Assembly: GCA_003512585.1 (NCBI GenBank)
Contig: DOQE01000050.1
Location: 1-6,770 of the forward strand
Length of the DNA: 6,770 bases
Direction of reading: 5' to 3'
DNA from: Bacillota bacterium
GTDB lineage: Bacteria; Bacillota_I; Bacilli_A; RFN20; CAG-826
The notes beneath the pieces are model-generated. The model was not told the DNA's origin and searched no databases. It saw only the letters and a list, made by a program, of their open reading frames with translations. Below are positions 5,715 to 6,770 of this stretch, in pieces (position 1 is the stretch's first letter; every line of letters starts with the position of its first letter). The position numbers and the translations under genes are program-made.

Positions 5715-6770
5715 ATGTTAAAAAAGAAACAATTGAAATCATTGCTACTGTTTAATCTTTCTTTCTTGTTGCTTGCATCATGTTCTTCCAATGATGATTC
5801 ATCTAATGAAGTTAGCTCAAACGAAGAAACTATAAATCCAGATTATAAAGATATTTATTCTTTCTATTCTTCGATGAAAAATGCTCATAATTTTACCATT
5901 GAAACAGACATTAATGATGGTAAATATAGTAAAACCTATTCTGATTATTTCACAAATACATATGTTTATTGTGACTATGAAACCGATCAAAAAGGGTTTG
6001 CTATTAAAAACAACAAGGTTTTTAGATTCGATGGAAACGAAGGCAATTTTATTTCTAGCGACGAGTATTTAAAAGATGATGGCTCTTCTTATTCATCTTT
6101 ATGGGATACTTCCTTATTTGCTACACCTATTTTAGACGTTGCCTATTTAGGCAAAGCCAAAGGTGTTACTAGTTTTGATATCTCTTCAAAGAACTTGCGT
6201 CTTCAATATTTATCATTTTTGAATATAGATTCAATCTATTTGACAGAAATAAAGTCCATGTCAACTTACATAGAAGATAACCATGCTTTAATTAAGCTAA
6301 GCATTTCTTCTTTTGAATACACGTCTACTTTTTATTCCATTGGCTCGACTAGCAATGATGAAGTCGAGGATTATTTAAAGAATGCAGATGCTGCAATTAT
6401 TGATGAATATCTACTAAGGGCCAAGGAAGATTTCTTGACCAATAATTTTACTCATGTCCATCGTGAATCACTTACTTACGATGAAAATAATAGCATTACG
6501 GGGTATGAATATTTTACGCCTGATTATTATTATGATTATTATTTGAAAAATTCAGGCTATTCCATTTATTCAAAAGGATACATGTCCCTTCATAATAAGG
6601 TTTATTCCTATTTAGACAAAGAAGGGAATGAGACTTCTGCTGATTTAGATGGGGCTTATTTGTTCTATTTAGATGAAAATGCCGCCAAAATAAAAACAAT
6701 TGCTTTGAGTGCCCCGGCATTCGTCACCAACATTTATGATATGCCTACTATTATGGATTATCCTTCCAAT
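5715..6770 (+). CDS. Lipoprotein with internally duplicated domain, truncated by the window edge
   Basis: The frame opens at ATG 5715 behind a consensus ribosome binding site and stays open for 352 codons to the right edge, so the C-terminus is missing. The N-terminus is a textbook lipoprotein signal peptide: MLKKKQLK, a leucine-rich core and the lipobox LASC with Cys23, followed by an acidic Ser/Asn/Glu linker to about residue 42. The remainder is Tyr-, Asp- and Ser-rich and looks like extracellular beta-sheet. It seems to contain two related halves: NFT at residues 59-61 and again at 244-246, each followed by an acidic turn, a DYF/EYF strand, a Tyr-rich stretch (DYYYDYY at 270-276 in the second) and a NKVFRF/NKVYSY strand. 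This spacing of about 185 residues suggests a tandem duplication of one domain, perhaps of LolA/LppX-like type, though no family can be assigned. It follows a terminator and so is probably transcribed separately from the operon upstream. Function is unknown; a surface binding or structural role is the most that can be inferred. Confidence 0.88.
   Translation, partial: MLKKKQLKSLLLFNLSFLLLASCSSNDDSSNEVSSNEETINPDYKDIYSFYSSMKNAHNFTIETDINDGKYSKTYSDYFTNTYVYCDYETDQKGFAIKNNKVFRFDGNEGNFISSDEYLKDDGSSYSSLWDTSLFATPILDVAYLGKAKGVTSFDISSKNLRLQYLSFLNIDSIYLTEIKSMSTYIEDNHALIKLSISSFEYTSTFYSIGSTSNDEVEDYLKNADAAIIDEYLLRAKEDFLTNNFTHVHRESLTYDENNSITGYEYFTPDYYYDYYLKNSGYSIYSKGYMSLHNKVYSYLDKEGNETSADLDGAYLFYLDENAAKIKTIALSAPAFVTNIYDMPTIMDYPSN

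Noticed and set aside
5881..6072. Plus-strand 63-codon ORF inside the third lipoprotein gene
   Set aside because: It is out of frame with the longer frame that begins at 5715, which has a consensus ribosome binding site and a lipoprotein signal peptide.
6514..6720. Minus-strand 68-codon ORF, His/Asn-rich
   Set aside because: It is the antisense reading of the Tyr/Asp-rich coding sequence of the third lipoprotein and has no start signals.

Overview
The window is a stretch of AT-rich DNA from what looks like a low-GC Gram-positive bacterium, devoted to cell-surface lipoproteins. The evidence is strong AAGGAG(G)-type ribosome binding sites, TTGACT-type promoter sequence, codons ending in A/T, TAA as the only visible stop codon, and lipobox signal peptides on every protein whose N-terminus can be seen. 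About fifteen tryptophans are all encoded by TGG and no ORF contains an in-frame TGA, so the standard code is used and Mycoplasma/Spiroplasma-type lineages are unlikely. An uncultured gut Bacilli/Erysipelotrichales/RF39-like or Acholeplasma-like host is a guess from style and domain content, not something the window proves.

Layout, all on the + strand: (1) the last 52 codons of a protein whose C-terminus closely resembles that of the next gene (to 160); (2) a 190-bp AT-rich gap with a plausible promoter and no clear terminator; (3) a 358-residue lipoprotein with a low-complexity linker, a bacterial Ig-like (BIG_2-type) domain and a beta-rich domain (351-1427); (4) after 5 bp, a 1365-residue multidomain surface protein with BspA-like leucine-rich repeats, a Listeria-Bacteroides (Flg_new/InlB B-repeat) module and about six degenerate beta-sandwich repeats resembling bacterial pre-peptidase C-terminal (PPC) domains (1433-5530); (5) a strong intrinsic terminator (5550-5586) and a gap with a 15-bp direct repeat; (6) a third lipoprotein gene (5715 to the right edge) that is open to the end of the window and is built from two similar halves.

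Genes 351-1427 and 1433-5530 are almost certainly one transcript, started near 330 and ended at the hairpin at 5550-5586. The simplest reading is an anchored-lipoprotein and adhesin-like pair displayed on the outer face of the membrane, within a cluster of lipoprotein paralogs. No catalytic motifs, transporter subunits, RNA genes, mobile elements or CRISPR repeats are visible. The specific functions cannot be named from sequence alone; what is unusual is the domain combination, the shared C-terminal tail and the duplicated third lipoprotein.
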